Assembly: GCF_003012795.1 (NCBI RefSeq)
Contig: NZ_PXYH01000008.1
Span: forward strand, 1 to 64,000
From: Zobellella taiwanensis
Lineage (GTDB): Bacteria; Pseudomonadota; Gammaproteobacteria; Enterobacterales; Aeromonadaceae
DNA: 64,000 bases
Reading direction: 5' to 3'
Positions 31,397 to 40,200 of the stretch are shown in pieces. Made by a program: the position numbers and the translations under genes. The notes under the pieces were generated by a model. The model saw only the letters and a program-made list of their open reading frames with translations. It had not been told where the DNA came from and did no database searches. The stretch's first letter is position 1. Every line of letters begins with the position of its first letter.

Positions 31397-31833
31397 ACCT
31401 GTTTGACCGTGCTGAATCCGTGGTGTAGGCAACATCTCAGCCATTCGGCCAGAAAGAGGTTAACCTGTTCTTTTTCATTGGGATGATGCATGTTTTCATT
31501 GGGGTAATGATAACTCGGCCGCAGGGCAAAAATCTGCTGGCTGGCACACACTTCAGCCATCCGCACGTCGTGGTAGAGCCGCACCCTCACCTTCATGCGC
31601 ATAAAGGCGGGCAGCTCGGGGGAACACTGCTCGATGGAAACCTGCCAGGTATAGGGCGCCGTATCGAGCACCCGCAGCACGAACAGCACCCCCTCGCTGA
31701 TACCCACCGACAACGACTCCCCCACATGCGCCGCCCTCGGCAGCAGTTTCATCAGCGCCATGTAATTGGTGTCGCAGGTGCGCTGCAGACGTTTCAGGTC
31801 GGGTACATGCTTGCGGGCAGTCACGGAAACCAC
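31393..31833 (-). CDS. yqiB: DUF1249 family protein YqiB
   Basis: A 146-aa protein of unknown function, well conserved between nudF and cpdA. Recognised by VRLYHDVRMAEVCASQQIF and NEKEQVNLFLAEWLRCCL. The GTG at 31833 has a strong GAGGAG 6 bp upstream. It overlaps cpdA if that gene starts at TTG 31396. Confidence 0.9.
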   Translation of the reverse strand: MVSVTARKHVPDLKRLQRTCDTNYMALMKLLPRAAHVGESLSVGISEGVLFVLRVLDTAPYTWQVSIEQCSPELPAFMRMKVRVRLYHDVRMAEVCASQQIFALRPSYHYPNENMHHPNEKEQVNLFLAEWLRCCLHHGFSTVKQV

Positions 31834-31854
31834 GCTGTTCTCCTCGGATAGGGT

Positions 31855-32475
31855 TCAGGGCCAGATGCCCGAATGACGATGCAGTTCCAGCCATTGCAGG
31901 GCGATGACACTGGCGGCATTGTCGATGCGCCCTTGCGCCAGCCAGTGCATTGCCTGTTCGCGGGACAGGCGATGCACCCGGATATCCTCGCCTTCGTGGC
32001 CCAGCCCGGCATGATCGGCCGCCTCGGCGGCATCCACCTCGCCGATGAAAACGGTGATCCGCTCGCTGCAGCCGCCGGGGCTGGAATAGTAGGCCAGCGC
32101 CCGGGTCAGCCGCCGCAGGGTCAGGCCCGCCTCTTCCCGGGCCTCCCGGCGCACCACGTCGTCCTCCGCCTCGCCGGGCTCCACTATACCCGCCACTATC
32201 TCCAGCAGCCAGGGACCGTCAGGGTCGCGCAGGGCACCCACCCGGAACTGCTCCACCAGCACCACTTCATCCCGCACCGGGTCATAGGGCAGCACGGCGG
32301 CGGCATGGCCCCGCTCGAACAATTCCCGGGTCAGCTCGGGTCCCCAGCCCCCGGCAAACAGCCGGTGGCGCAGGCGCAGTTTCAGCAGCCCGAAAAATCC
32401 CCGGTAGCCGTCCTCTTCCGTCAGGATCTGCACATCCCGCCGGCCGAAGCGGGAAACCGAATCTCGGCTCATCAT
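31855..32475 (-). CDS. nudF: ADP-ribose pyrophosphatase NudF
   Basis: A 206-aa Nudix hydrolase splitting ADP-ribose to AMP and ribose 5-phosphate. The Nudix box is GIVEPGEAEDDVVRREAREE followed by AGL; the downstream SPGGCSERI segment is typical of NudF. Start ATG 32475 or 32472; AAGGAG is better spaced for 32472. It heads the nudF-yqiB-cpdA-yqiA run, divergent from tolC. Confidence 0.93.
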   Translation of the reverse strand: MMSRDSVSRFGRRDVQILTEEDGYRGFFGLLKLRLRHRLFAGGWGPELTRELFERGHAAAVLPYDPVRDEVVLVEQFRVGALRDPDGPWLLEIVAGIVEPGEAEDDVVRREAREEAGLTLRRLTRALAYYSSPGGCSERITVFIGEVDAAEAADHAGLGHEGEDIRVHRLSREQAMHWLAQGRIDNAASVIALQWLELHRHSGIWP

Positions 32476-32485
32476 GGCTCCTTGC

Positions 32486-32513
32486 TTGACATTCCACCGG
32501 CAGTTCCTAGACT
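32486..32513 (+). promoter_or_regulatory. candidate sigma-70 promoter for tolC
   Basis: TTGACA (32486-32491) and TAGACT (32508-32513, 4 of 6) with a 16-bp spacer, directed toward tolC. The predicted start near 32520 would place the palindrome at 32526-32541 just inside the transcript and leave a leader of about 190 nt. Confidence 0.4.
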
Positions 32514-32525
32514 AGGACGCCAATT

Positions 32526-32541
32526 GAATGAACGTTCATTC
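32526..32541. promoter_or_regulatory. perfect 16-bp palindrome, TetR-type operator candidate
   Basis: GAATGAACGTTCATTC is fully palindromic and lies between the divergent nudF and tolC genes. Its form resembles operators of TetR-family regulators of efflux or fatty-acid genes. No regulator gene is adjacent. Confidence 0.55.
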
Positions 32542-32706
32542 TATTGTATTCAGGGGGCCGCTTGCGCCGCCGCCACGCCGTTGGCCTATATTACTGCAAC
32601 GGTCAGGGCCCATGTTACCGTTATACTGAGCTGACGAAAACACACTGCCTGCCCCTGGCTGGGCGCCGGGCGATCATAGATTCATTCGTTTATGTAAGGC
32701 CAACAC

Positions 32707-34008
32707 ATGAAAAAAACGCTGTTGTCGACCCTGGTGTTACTGTGCACGGCAAGCCAGGCGCAGGCCGAAGACCTGCTGGATATTTACCGGCAGGCCACCC
32801 AGAACGATCCCCAGGTTCGCGAAGCCAAGGCGCGCCGCGATGCGGCCTTTGAACAGATCAACGAATCCCGCGCCGCCCTGCTGCCCCAGGTGGACTTGAG
32901 TGCCGGCGCCAACTACATCCAGAGCAACAAGGACGACCGCAGCACCCGCTCAACCGCAACCGCCGGTGTCAACCTGGGCCAGGCGCTGTACCGCCAGTCC
33001 AGCTGGATCAACCTGGACATCACCGAAAAGGCCGCCGCCCAGACCGAGGTAACGTACAAGCAGACCCAGCAAAACCTGATCCTCAGGGCTACCCAGGCCT
33101 ACTTCGAGGTGCTCAACGCCCAGGATACCCTGAGTTTTGTACAGGCCAACAAGGAAGCCGTCAGCCGTCAGCTGGATCAGACCAAGCAGCGTTTCGAAGT
33201 GGGCCTGAGCGCCATGACCGATGTCCACGAGGCCCAGGCCCAGTATGACCAGGCCCTGGCCGAGGAAATTGCAGCGGAAAACGCGGTCAACAACGCCAGG
33301 GAAAGACTGCGCGAACTGACCGGCATCAGCTACCAAGCACTCAATGCGCTCAATACCGACACCTTCAGCCCCCAGCGCCCGGTCAGCGGCGCCGACGCCT
33401 GGCTGGAGATTGCGCTGGAACAGAACCTGGAACTGCACGGCCAGCGCATCGCCAAGGACATCGCCAACGAGCAAATCGACCTGGCCCGGGCCGGCCATCT
33501 GCCGACCCTGGATCTGAACGCCGGCCTGAACAGCAGCTACAGCGACTATAAAAACGACGGCCAGAACGACGGCAGCCTGAGCGAGGGCAGTATCGGCGTC
33601 AGTTTCAACCTGCCCCTCTACTCGGGCGGCGCCACCGGCTCCCGGGTCAAACAGGCCCAGTACAACTATGTGGCGGCCAGCGAGCAGTTGGAAAAGAGTT
33701 TTCGTGCGGTGCAGAGCAGCGTCTACTCCTCCTACAACGACGTGAGCGCGGCGCTGGGCTCCATCCGCGCTTTTGAACAGTTCGTGGTCTCCGCCGAAAG
33801 CGCGCTCAGCGCCACCGAGGCCGGCTACGAGGTGGGCACCCGCACCATAGTGGACGTGCTCAACGCCACCCGCCAGCTGTACGACGCCAAGCAGAAATTG
33901 TCCGAGGCCCGTTATAACTACATTCTGAGCCAGCTGCGGCTCAAACAGGCCGCCGGCAACCTGACCGAGCAGGATCTGGTGGACATCAACAACGGACTGA
34001 AACGATAG
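32707..34008 (+). CDS. tolC: outer-membrane efflux channel TolC
   Basis: A 433-aa outer-membrane channel-tunnel used by tripartite drug efflux pumps and type I secretion. The signal peptide MKKTLLSTLVLLCTASQAQA is cleaved after about residue 20. Two TolC/OEP repeats follow, with long helical stretches and the TQAYFEVLNAQDTL and EVGTRTIVDVLNATRQLYDA motifs that mark the two halves. It is divergent from nudF, as in related genomes. Length is typical once the E. coli C-terminal extension is discounted. Confidence 0.95.
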   Translation: MKKTLLSTLVLLCTASQAQAEDLLDIYRQATQNDPQVREAKARRDAAFEQINESRAALLPQVDLSAGANYIQSNKDDRSTRSTATAGVNLGQALYRQSSWINLDITEKAAAQTEVTYKQTQQNLILRATQAYFEVLNAQDTLSFVQANKEAVSRQLDQTKQRFEVGLSAMTDVHEAQAQYDQALAEEIAAENAVNNARERLRELTGISYQALNALNTDTFSPQRPVSGADAWLEIALEQNLELHGQRIAKDIANEQIDLARAGHLPTLDLNAGLNSSYSDYKNDGQNDGSLSEGSIGVSFNLPLYSGGATGSRVKQAQYNYVAASEQLEKSFRAVQSSVYSSYNDVSAALGSIRAFEQFVVSAESALSATEAGYEVGTRTIVDVLNATRQLYDAKQKLSEARYNYILSQLRLKQAAGNLTEQDLVDINNGLKR

Positions 34009-34034
34009 CCGACAGCCGCGGCGGGCCTTGCGCC

Positions 34035-35036
34035 CTAGTCGCGGCCCGCCTCGGCCCGACGTATCAGCCAGGCGGCGCTGGCGCTGAGCAGCAGAATGCG
34101 CAGCACATGGTGGAAGATAACCCAGGAAGGCTCCAGGCCGGTGACCAGCGCCAGGTAAATCATGGCTTCCACCGCTCCCGGCGCATAGGCCAGCCATACC
34201 TGGAACAGGGGCACCTCCAGCCACCAGGCCACCGCCGCCGCCCACACCAGCGCCATCAGCGAGCTGGACAGGGTGATCAATACTCCCACAAGCAGCAGAT
34301 AACCCATTTCCCGCGCCGGCAGCGGTCGCAGCCGGCTGCCCACCAGGGCACCCAGCAGCACCATGCCCACGGGGATCACCCCGGCCGCGGGTACCAGGGG
34401 TTCGCCCTGCCAGGCTGCGTAGCCGCCGGCGCTCAGCACCCCGGAGAGAATGTAACTGGCCGGCAGCCGGGCACCAAGACGGCCCAGGCACCAGGCCGCC
34501 AAGATCAGCAGGCCGGTGGCCGGCACCGACAGCCCGGTACTGTCCGGCATGGCCGCCACCGGCACCCATTCCAGCGCCATGGCCAGTCCGACCAGGGACA
34601 CCAGCATAATCACCCTGACCGTCTGGGACAGGATCACCCGCAGCGGATTATCCAGATCCGTTGCCAGCGCCGCCATCACCGACAGGGCGCCCGGAGAGGC
34701 CGCCAGCATGGACTCCTGACGGGACCACCCGAGTCGTTGCAGCAGCCACTGGGTTAACGGAATTTGCGTGCCCAGGCAAAGCAAAAGCCCCGCCACGCTG
34801 AACAACAGCGCGGCGGGGCCGGGAATATTCAGATCCAGGCGCAGGCCCACGGCCACCCCAAGGGTGGCCTGGATGACCGGCAGCAGGGATTTGGGCATCC
34901 GCATCTCCACCCCGGCCATGGCCGCCAGGGCCACCAGCAACATGGCCCCCAGCAGCCAGTCGGAGGGAAAACCGGCCCAGTGGGCCAGCCCTCCTCCGAC
35001 GGCCCCGATCAAACAGGTACGGAGTATGATGCTCAC
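34035..35036 (-). CDS. AbrB-family membrane protein
   Basis: A 333-aa integral membrane protein with two similar halves of hydrophobic helices (PF05145/COG3180, formerly called putative ammonia monooxygenase or regulator AidB/AbrB). The GTG at 35036 overlaps the tctA stop (GTGA). Position as fourth gene of the tct operon suggests a transport-related role, but function is unknown. It is not the Bacillus DNA-binding AbrB. Confidence 0.8.
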   Translation of the reverse strand: MSIILRTCLIGAVGGGLAHWAGFPSDWLLGAMLLVALAAMAGVEMRMPKSLLPVIQATLGVAVGLRLDLNIPGPAALLFSVAGLLLCLGTQIPLTQWLLQRLGWSRQESMLAASPGALSVMAALATDLDNPLRVILSQTVRVIMLVSLVGLAMALEWVPVAAMPDSTGLSVPATGLLILAAWCLGRLGARLPASYILSGVLSAGGYAAWQGEPLVPAAGVIPVGMVLLGALVGSRLRPLPAREMGYLLLVGVLITLSSSLMALVWAAAVAWWLEVPLFQVWLAYAPGAVEAMIYLALVTGLEPSWVIFHHVLRILLLSASAAWLIRRAEAGRD

Positions 35037-36556
35037 CCCTGGACCGCCTCCTCCCGCTTCAGGGCTGCCTGGCGGCGGCGCCAGCGACCCAGCAGCAACG
35101 GCAGCACCAGTACGGCCAGGCTCAGGATCCACAGGGTCAGGGTCACACCGTTATTGAACAGTATGCCCCAGTCACCGGCACTGATGGACAGGGCCCGGCG
35201 CAGGTTGTCTTCCAGCACCTCGCCCAGCACCAGGCCGAGGATCACCGGCGCCAGGGAAAAGCCCAGCTTGCGCAGCAAAAACCCGAACACCCCCAGCAGG
35301 ATCATGAAGAACAGATCAAAGCTGGCGCCGTGGATGGAGTAGATGCCCACAAAGGTCAGCATGACGATCACCGGCACCAGGTAGGCCTGGCGTACGCTGA
35401 GCATGCGCACGAAGATGCCGACCAGAGGCAGGTTCATCACCAGCAGGGCGATGTTGCCCACGAACATGGAGGCGATGAGGCCCCAGGCGATGTCCGGCTT
35501 CTGGCTGAACAGCAGCGGCCCCGGGGTCACGTCGAACAGCAGCAGGGCGCCCAGCAGGATGGCGGTGGTGCCGGAGCCGGGGATCCCCAGGGTCAGCATG
35601 GGCACCATGGAGCCCACCGCCGCCGCGTTGTTGGCCGCTTCCGGAGCCGCCAGGCCGCGCACGTCGCCATTGCCGAACTCGTTATGCTCGCCGGCCATGC
35701 GTTTTTCGGTGCCGTAGGCCACGGCACTGGCCACCGAGGCGCCGGTGCCCGGCAGCACGCCGATCACAAAGCCGACCAGGGTGGAGCGCAATACCGTCCA
35801 GCGCACCGCCACCAGATCCGCCGCCTTGACGAAGGACTTGCTGACCTTTTCCAACCGGCCGCCGCCACCGTAGTGATGCTCCACCAGCAACAGGATCTCG
35901 CTGATGGCGAACATGCCGATCACCACCACCAGGAAGTCGATGCCGTCAAACAGGCTGGTCAGGCCAAAGGTGAAACGCAGCACGCCGGTGCCCGAGTCCA
36001 CGCCCACCGTGGCCATGGCCAGGCCGATCAGGGCGCCAATCACGGTTTTCACCGGGCGCGAGCCCACCATGGAGGCCAGGCAGCACAGGGCAAATACCAT
36101 CAGCGCCACGAACTCGGCGGGGCCAAAGGTCACCGCCAGCCGGGTCAGCAGCGGGGTGAAGATCACCAGCAACAACAGCGCGCCCATGGAGCCGGCAAAG
36201 GAGGACACCGCCGACAGCGCCAGCGCACGGCCACCCTCCCCCCGCTTGGCCATGGGGTGGCCATCCAGGGTGGTCATGATGGCGCCCGCATCGCCGGGCA
36301 CGTTGAGCAGTATGCTGGAAATGCGCCCGCCGTACTCGGCGCCGTAATAGACACCGGCCAGCAGAATGATCGCCGAAGCCGGCTCCAGGCCGATGGAATA
36401 GGCCAGGGGCAGCAAAATGGCAATGCCGTTGATGGGGCCTATGCCCGGCAGGGCACCCATCAGGGTGCCGAAAAAACAGCCCGCCAGCACCAGCGCCAGG
36501 TTCATCGGCGTCAGGGCCACGGCAAAGCCGCCGGCCAGGGTTGATAACACATCCAT
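35033..36556 (-). CDS. tctA: tripartite tricarboxylate transporter large permease TctA
   Basis: A 507-aa, about twelve-helix permease of the TTT family that imports carboxylates with a cation gradient. Signatures: GALPGIGPINGIAILLPL near residue 40, YYGAEYGGRISSILLNVPGD, GVLPGTGASVASAVAYGTEK. The ATG at 36556 has GGAGG 8 bp upstream. Order tctC-tctB-tctA-abrB, with gaps of 11 and 4 bp and then a 4-bp overlap. Confidence 0.95.
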   Translation of the reverse strand: MDVLSTLAGGFAVALTPMNLALVLAGCFFGTLMGALPGIGPINGIAILLPLAYSIGLEPASAIILLAGVYYGAEYGGRISSILLNVPGDAGAIMTTLDGHPMAKRGEGGRALALSAVSSFAGSMGALLLLVIFTPLLTRLAVTFGPAEFVALMVFALCCLASMVGSRPVKTVIGALIGLAMATVGVDSGTGVLRFTFGLTSLFDGIDFLVVVIGMFAISEILLLVEHHYGGGGRLEKVSKSFVKAADLVAVRWTVLRSTLVGFVIGVLPGTGASVASAVAYGTEKRMAGEHNEFGNGDVRGLAAPEAANNAAAVGSMVPMLTLGIPGSGTTAILLGALLLFDVTPGPLLFSQKPDIAWGLIASMFVGNIALLVMNLPLVGIFVRMLSVRQAYLVPVIVMLTFVGIYSIHGASFDLFFMILLGVFGFLLRKLGFSLAPVILGLVLGEVLEDNLRRALSISAGDWGILFNNGVTLTLWILSLAVLVLPLLLGRWRRRQAALKREEAVQG

Positions 36557-36560
36557 GGAA

Positions 36561-36995
36561 TTAACCTCCAAATACGGCGCCAACGGGCACGTTCAGTTCC
36601 AGTACCAGGCTCAGCAGTACATAGCCCACACCGCCCAGGGCGGCGGAGTAGAGCAGCGCCCGTTGCCAGCCCGCCCCGAACAGGCGGGCAAAAACACTGC
36701 CGACCAGCAAGGTGGAAAGCACAAAGCCAAGCGGCTCAAAGCTCCAGGCGTAGGCCAGCAGCAACAGTACCACCAGCCCGTGGCGCAGCAGCATGTCGCG
36801 GCCATAGGCCTGCTTTATGGTATCCGGCCGAATCACCAGCCAGAGGGCGGTGGCAAACAACAACACCGCCAGGATCAGCGGTATGGCCTTGGGGCCAACG
36901 GGTTCATATTGAAACGGCACGTCCAGCTGCCAGGCGGCGGCCCCCAGGGCCACCGCCAGCACCATCAGCGCCAGCGAAAAACAACGATCCGCCAT
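36561..36995 (-). CDS. tctB: tripartite tricarboxylate transporter small permease TctB
   Basis: A 144-aa four-helix membrane subunit of the TTT system. GPKAIPLILAVLL and the C-terminal helix pair are typical. Poorly conserved in sequence, it is identified mainly by its pattern and position between tctC and tctA. Confidence 0.9.
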   Translation of the reverse strand: MADRCFSLALMVLAVALGAAAWQLDVPFQYEPVGPKAIPLILAVLLFATALWLVIRPDTIKQAYGRDMLLRHGLVVLLLLAYAWSFEPLGFVLSTLLVGSVFARLFGAGWQRALLYSAALGGVGYVLLSLVLELNVPVGAVFGG

Positions 36996-37006
36996 GCCGA
37001 CACCTT

Positions 37007-37996
37007 TTACTTGAGCAGTCCCATTTCACGGGACAGGTTCTGGAATTTCTCGATTTCGGCCCGGATATAGGCATCGAACTCGGCGCCGGAAACGGACAGC
37101 GGGAACAGGCCCTGATTGTCGCGCACCTGGGCGAACTCACCGGACTGGTACAGCTCGTTGAACTGCTGCACCCAGTACTGATAGGCCTCGTCGGAGGCTT
37201 CCGGGGCCATGTAGAAACCGCGCATGATGGGCCATTCCATGTCAAACCCCTGCTCCTTGGCGGTGGGAATATCGCCGAAGTCACCTTCCAGCCGTTCCGG
37301 CGCCAGCACCGCCAGCACCTTGACGATGCCCGCATCCAGTTGCCCCTTGATTTCGGAGGCATCGCCCGGGAACACCTGAATATGGTTGCCCAGCACGGCG
37401 GCCATGGCGTCGCCGCCCCCTTCGTAGGCCACATAGCGCATGGTACGCGGATCCAGACCCAGGCTGCGATACAGGAAAGCGGCCTTCATCCAGTCCTGGC
37501 TGCCCACGGTGCCGCCGGCACCGAACACCACCTTGCCCGGATTGCTCTTGATCTCGGCGGCCAGCTCTTCCAGGTTCTGCCAGGGCGCATCGGCCTTGAC
37601 GATAATGGCCCCGTAGTCGGCACCGATGGCGCCCACCCAACGGGCGTCGTCCACATCCAGGCCGGTGCCGAACTTGCCCAGCGCCAGGTTGAGGGAGGAG
37701 CCGGAACTGAAGGCCACCACGGCGTTGTCATCGCTGCGGCGGTTGCTGTTCATATGGGTATAGGCCACGGCACCCACGCCGCCCGGCATAAAGGTGACCC
37801 GCATGGGCTCGTTCAGCAGGCCGGACTTGTCCAGGCTGGAGGTCAGGATACGACAGGTCAGGTCAAAACCGCCACCCGGTTTGGCGGGGGCGATACATTC
37901 CGGCTTTTTGGGGGTAAACTCGGCCTGGGCTGGGCCCGCGGCCATCATCAGCAGGCCGCTGCCCAGCACAGCGTGAACCAGAGGGCGTAGTTTCAT
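37007..37996 (-). CDS. tctC: tripartite tricarboxylate transporter substrate-binding protein TctC
   Basis: A 329-aa periplasmic receptor with a signal peptide cleaved near AQAEF (about residue 27). The mature part carries CIAPAKPGGGFDLTCR and VFGAGGTVGSQDWMKA, typical of TctC/BugD. The ligand is likely a di- or tricarboxylate such as citrate. The ATG at 37996 follows AAGGAG; the frame is open to 38062 but the extension is not signal-peptide-like. Divergent from the two-component genes. Confidence 0.93.
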   Translation of the reverse strand: MKLRPLVHAVLGSGLLMMAAGPAQAEFTPKKPECIAPAKPGGGFDLTCRILTSSLDKSGLLNEPMRVTFMPGGVGAVAYTHMNSNRRSDDNAVVAFSSGSSLNLALGKFGTGLDVDDARWVGAIGADYGAIIVKADAPWQNLEELAAEIKSNPGKVVFGAGGTVGSQDWMKAAFLYRSLGLDPRTMRYVAYEGGGDAMAAVLGNHIQVFPGDASEIKGQLDAGIVKVLAVLAPERLEGDFGDIPTAKEQGFDMEWPIMRGFYMAPEASDEAYQYWVQQFNELYQSGEFAQVRDNQGLFPLSVSGAEFDAYIRAEIEKFQNLSREMGLLK

Positions 37997-38079
37997 CTTG
38001 TTATCTCCTTGGCGACAATTCCGTGACTTGCCTTGTTTCAGATAAAAACAAGCCGTTAACATGCGCCATGCTATCGCCC

Positions 38080-38100
38080 CAAGCTGTCACCAAGCTGTCA
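38080..38100. promoter_or_regulatory. direct repeat, likely response-regulator binding site
   Basis: CAAGCTGTCA occurs twice, at 38080-38089 and 38091-38100, 11 bp apart, i.e. one helical turn. OmpR-type regulators bind such tandem half-sites. It lies 22 bp before the regulator gene in the 126-bp gap to tctC. Confidence 0.5.
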
Positions 38101-38122
38101 TGGAGCATCAAAGGGAGTCAGA

Positions 38123-38794
38123 GTGCGTATTCTTGTGATCGAGGACACAGTGGTGCTGGGGGAAGCCATCGCCGACCGGCTGCAGAAGCTGGGCCATGGC
38201 ACCGATCTTATCGGCAACGGCCGCCAGGCCGCCGACTGGCTGCGCCACCAGCAGGTCGACCTGATCATCCTGGATCTCAACCTGCCCGGCCTCGGCGGCG
38301 AGGCCCTGCTGGCCGAACTGCGCCAGCGCAAAAGCACCACGCCGGTGCTGATCCTCACCGCCCGGGACGGGATTGACGATCGCATCAAGCTGCTGGATCT
38401 GGGGGCCGACGACTACCTGACCAAGCCGTTCGACTTCGGCGAGCTGGAGGCCCGGGTCCGCGCCCTGCTGCGCCGCCGCCAGGGGTATGCCACCGATGTC
38501 AGCCGCCACGGCAACCTGGTGTTCGACCGGGCCGCCAGGACGGCCAGCATAGATGGCCGCCCCTGCCCCCTGGTCAACCGGGAGTTCCGCCTGCTGGAGA
38601 TCTTCCTCTCCGGCCTGGAGCGGGTGATGAGCAAGGAAGAGCTGACCGAGAAGCTGTTCAACGCCGACGAAACCCCCTCCGCCAACGCCATCGAGCTTTA
38701 TGTGGCCCGCCTGCGCAAAAAGTTGGCCGGCAGCTCGGTGCAGATCCAGACCCTGCGCGGCCTCGGCTATGTGGCCCGAGTCGCACCGCCATGA
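38123..38794 (+). CDS. OmpR-family response regulator (TctD-like)
   Basis: A 223-aa regulator: receiver domain with phospho-acceptor D51 (IILDLNLPG) and K102-region KPFDF, then a winged-helix DNA-binding domain with the NREFRLLEIF and ARLRKKL patterns. It starts with GTG at 38123 behind AAGGGAG and overlaps the sensor kinase by ATGA. Divergent pairing with tctCBA indicates it switches on carboxylate uptake. Confidence 0.92.
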   Translation: MRILVIEDTVVLGEAIADRLQKLGHGTDLIGNGRQAADWLRHQQVDLIILDLNLPGLGGEALLAELRQRKSTTPVLILTARDGIDDRIKLLDLGADDYLTKPFDFGELEARVRALLRRRQGYATDVSRHGNLVFDRAARTASIDGRPCPLVNREFRLLEIFLSGLERVMSKEELTEKLFNADETPSANAIELYVARLRKKLAGSSVQIQTLRGLGYVARVAPP

Positions 38795-40200
38795 GCCGGT
38801 CCGAGGTGCGGCATCCGGCCCTGCGCCGGCGCCTGCTGCTGCTGAGCGGCGCCGTGCTGGCCGGCCTGGCGCTGCTGGCCCTGGCACTGATGATGTCCTA
38901 TAGCCGCAAGACCGCCGATCGCAGTTACGACCTGATGCTGGGCAGCGCCGTACTGCAGATGGCGGACGCGGTCCGCCACGGCGGCGAGGGCTTCAGCGTG
39001 GACATTCCCGTGTCCGCCTTCGCCACCCTGGCCCAGGCCACCGAAGACCGGGTGTTCTACCGCATCAGCGTCAACGGCGACTTCCTCACCGGCTACCGGG
39101 ATCTGCCCTCGCCGCCCGGCCGCTCTCCTTCGTACCGGCCCCTGACCCTTGCACAGCCGGATTTCTACGATGCCCACTATTCCGGTGAGCAGGTCAGGGT
39201 TGCCCGCCTGATCCGGCTCAACACCGAACGGCTGCCGCCGGATGAAATCACCATAGAACTGGCCCAGACCCGCCTGGCCCGCGAACAGCTGAGGGCGCAG
39301 ATGCTGCACCCGGCCCAGGAACTGATTTTGCTGGTGGTGGGCTGCGCCCTGTTGCTGCTGTGGCTGGGCATTTATTACGCCTTTCGCCCGTTCAAGATGC
39401 TCGCCCTAGCGCTGGCGAAGCGGCCGCCCCGGGATCTGACGCCCCTGTCGCTACCGGTGCCGAAGGAAACCCTGCCCCTGCTCGACACCATCAACCATTT
39501 CATCGCCCGCCAGCACGAAATACTGGCGCGCATGGAATCCTATACCTCGGTCGCCGCCCACCAATTGCGCACCCCGCTCGCCAGCCTGCGCGCCCTGAGC
39601 GAAAACGCCCGGGACGAGGCAGACGAGAACAAACGCCGCCGGCTGCTGGCGAAGCTTATCGGGCAATGCGATCAATTGTCGCTCACCGTGCGCCACCTGT
39701 TGAACCAGTCCCTGCTCGATCACCGCTTTCACAGCCGGGAACTGGGGCCGGTCGAGCTGAACGCCCTGGCCAGGGAAGTCTGCCTGGGGCTGGCCGTTCC
39801 GGCCCTGCAGCACGGGGTGGAGCTGGCCTTTGAGCCGGCCGACGCGCCCCAGTGGATAGCGGGGGACGAGTTTGCCCTGACCCAGATGCTGAAGAACCTG
39901 ATCGAAAACGCCGTGGCCCACAGCCCGCCGCAGGCACAGGTGGAAATCCGGGTGGAGCATATCCCCGCCATCCATATCCTGGACCGGGGGCCGGGCCTGC
40001 CGGAGGCGGAAAAGGCACGGGTATTCGAACGCTTCTACCGGGGCGCGGCCAGCCGCTACGCCGGCAGCGGCCTGGGCATGGCCATTGCCCGGGACGTGGC
40101 CGAGCGCCACGGGGCCCGCATCCTGCTGCATGACAATACACCGCGCGGACTGGATGTGGAGATCCGCTTCCCCCCGCCGGCGGGAGATCGTCGTACATGA
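38791..40200 (+). CDS. sensor histidine kinase (TctE-like)
   Basis: A 469-aa inner-membrane kinase. Helices lie at about 14-36 and 177-197, enclosing a periplasmic sensor domain of about 140 residues (2CSK_N type). H257 in VAAHQLRTPLASL is the phosphorylation site; the ATP-binding NLIENAVAH, DRGPGL and GSGLGMAIA boxes follow. It overlaps both neighbours by 4 bp (ATGA), so the regulator, kinase and binding protein are co-translated. Confidence 0.93.
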   Translation: MSRSEVRHPALRRRLLLLSGAVLAGLALLALALMMSYSRKTADRSYDLMLGSAVLQMADAVRHGGEGFSVDIPVSAFATLAQATEDRVFYRISVNGDFLTGYRDLPSPPGRSPSYRPLTLAQPDFYDAHYSGEQVRVARLIRLNTERLPPDEITIELAQTRLAREQLRAQMLHPAQELILLVVGCALLLLWLGIYYAFRPFKMLALALAKRPPRDLTPLSLPVPKETLPLLDTINHFIARQHEILARMESYTSVAAHQLRTPLASLRALSENARDEADENKRRRLLAKLIGQCDQLSLTVRHLLNQSLLDHRFHSRELGPVELNALAREVCLGLAVPALQHGVELAFEPADAPQWIAGDEFALTQMLKNLIENAVAHSPPQAQVEIRVEHIPAIHILDRGPGLPEAEKARVFERFYRGAASRYAGSGLGMAIARDVAERHGARILLHDNTPRGLDVEIRFPPPAGDRRT

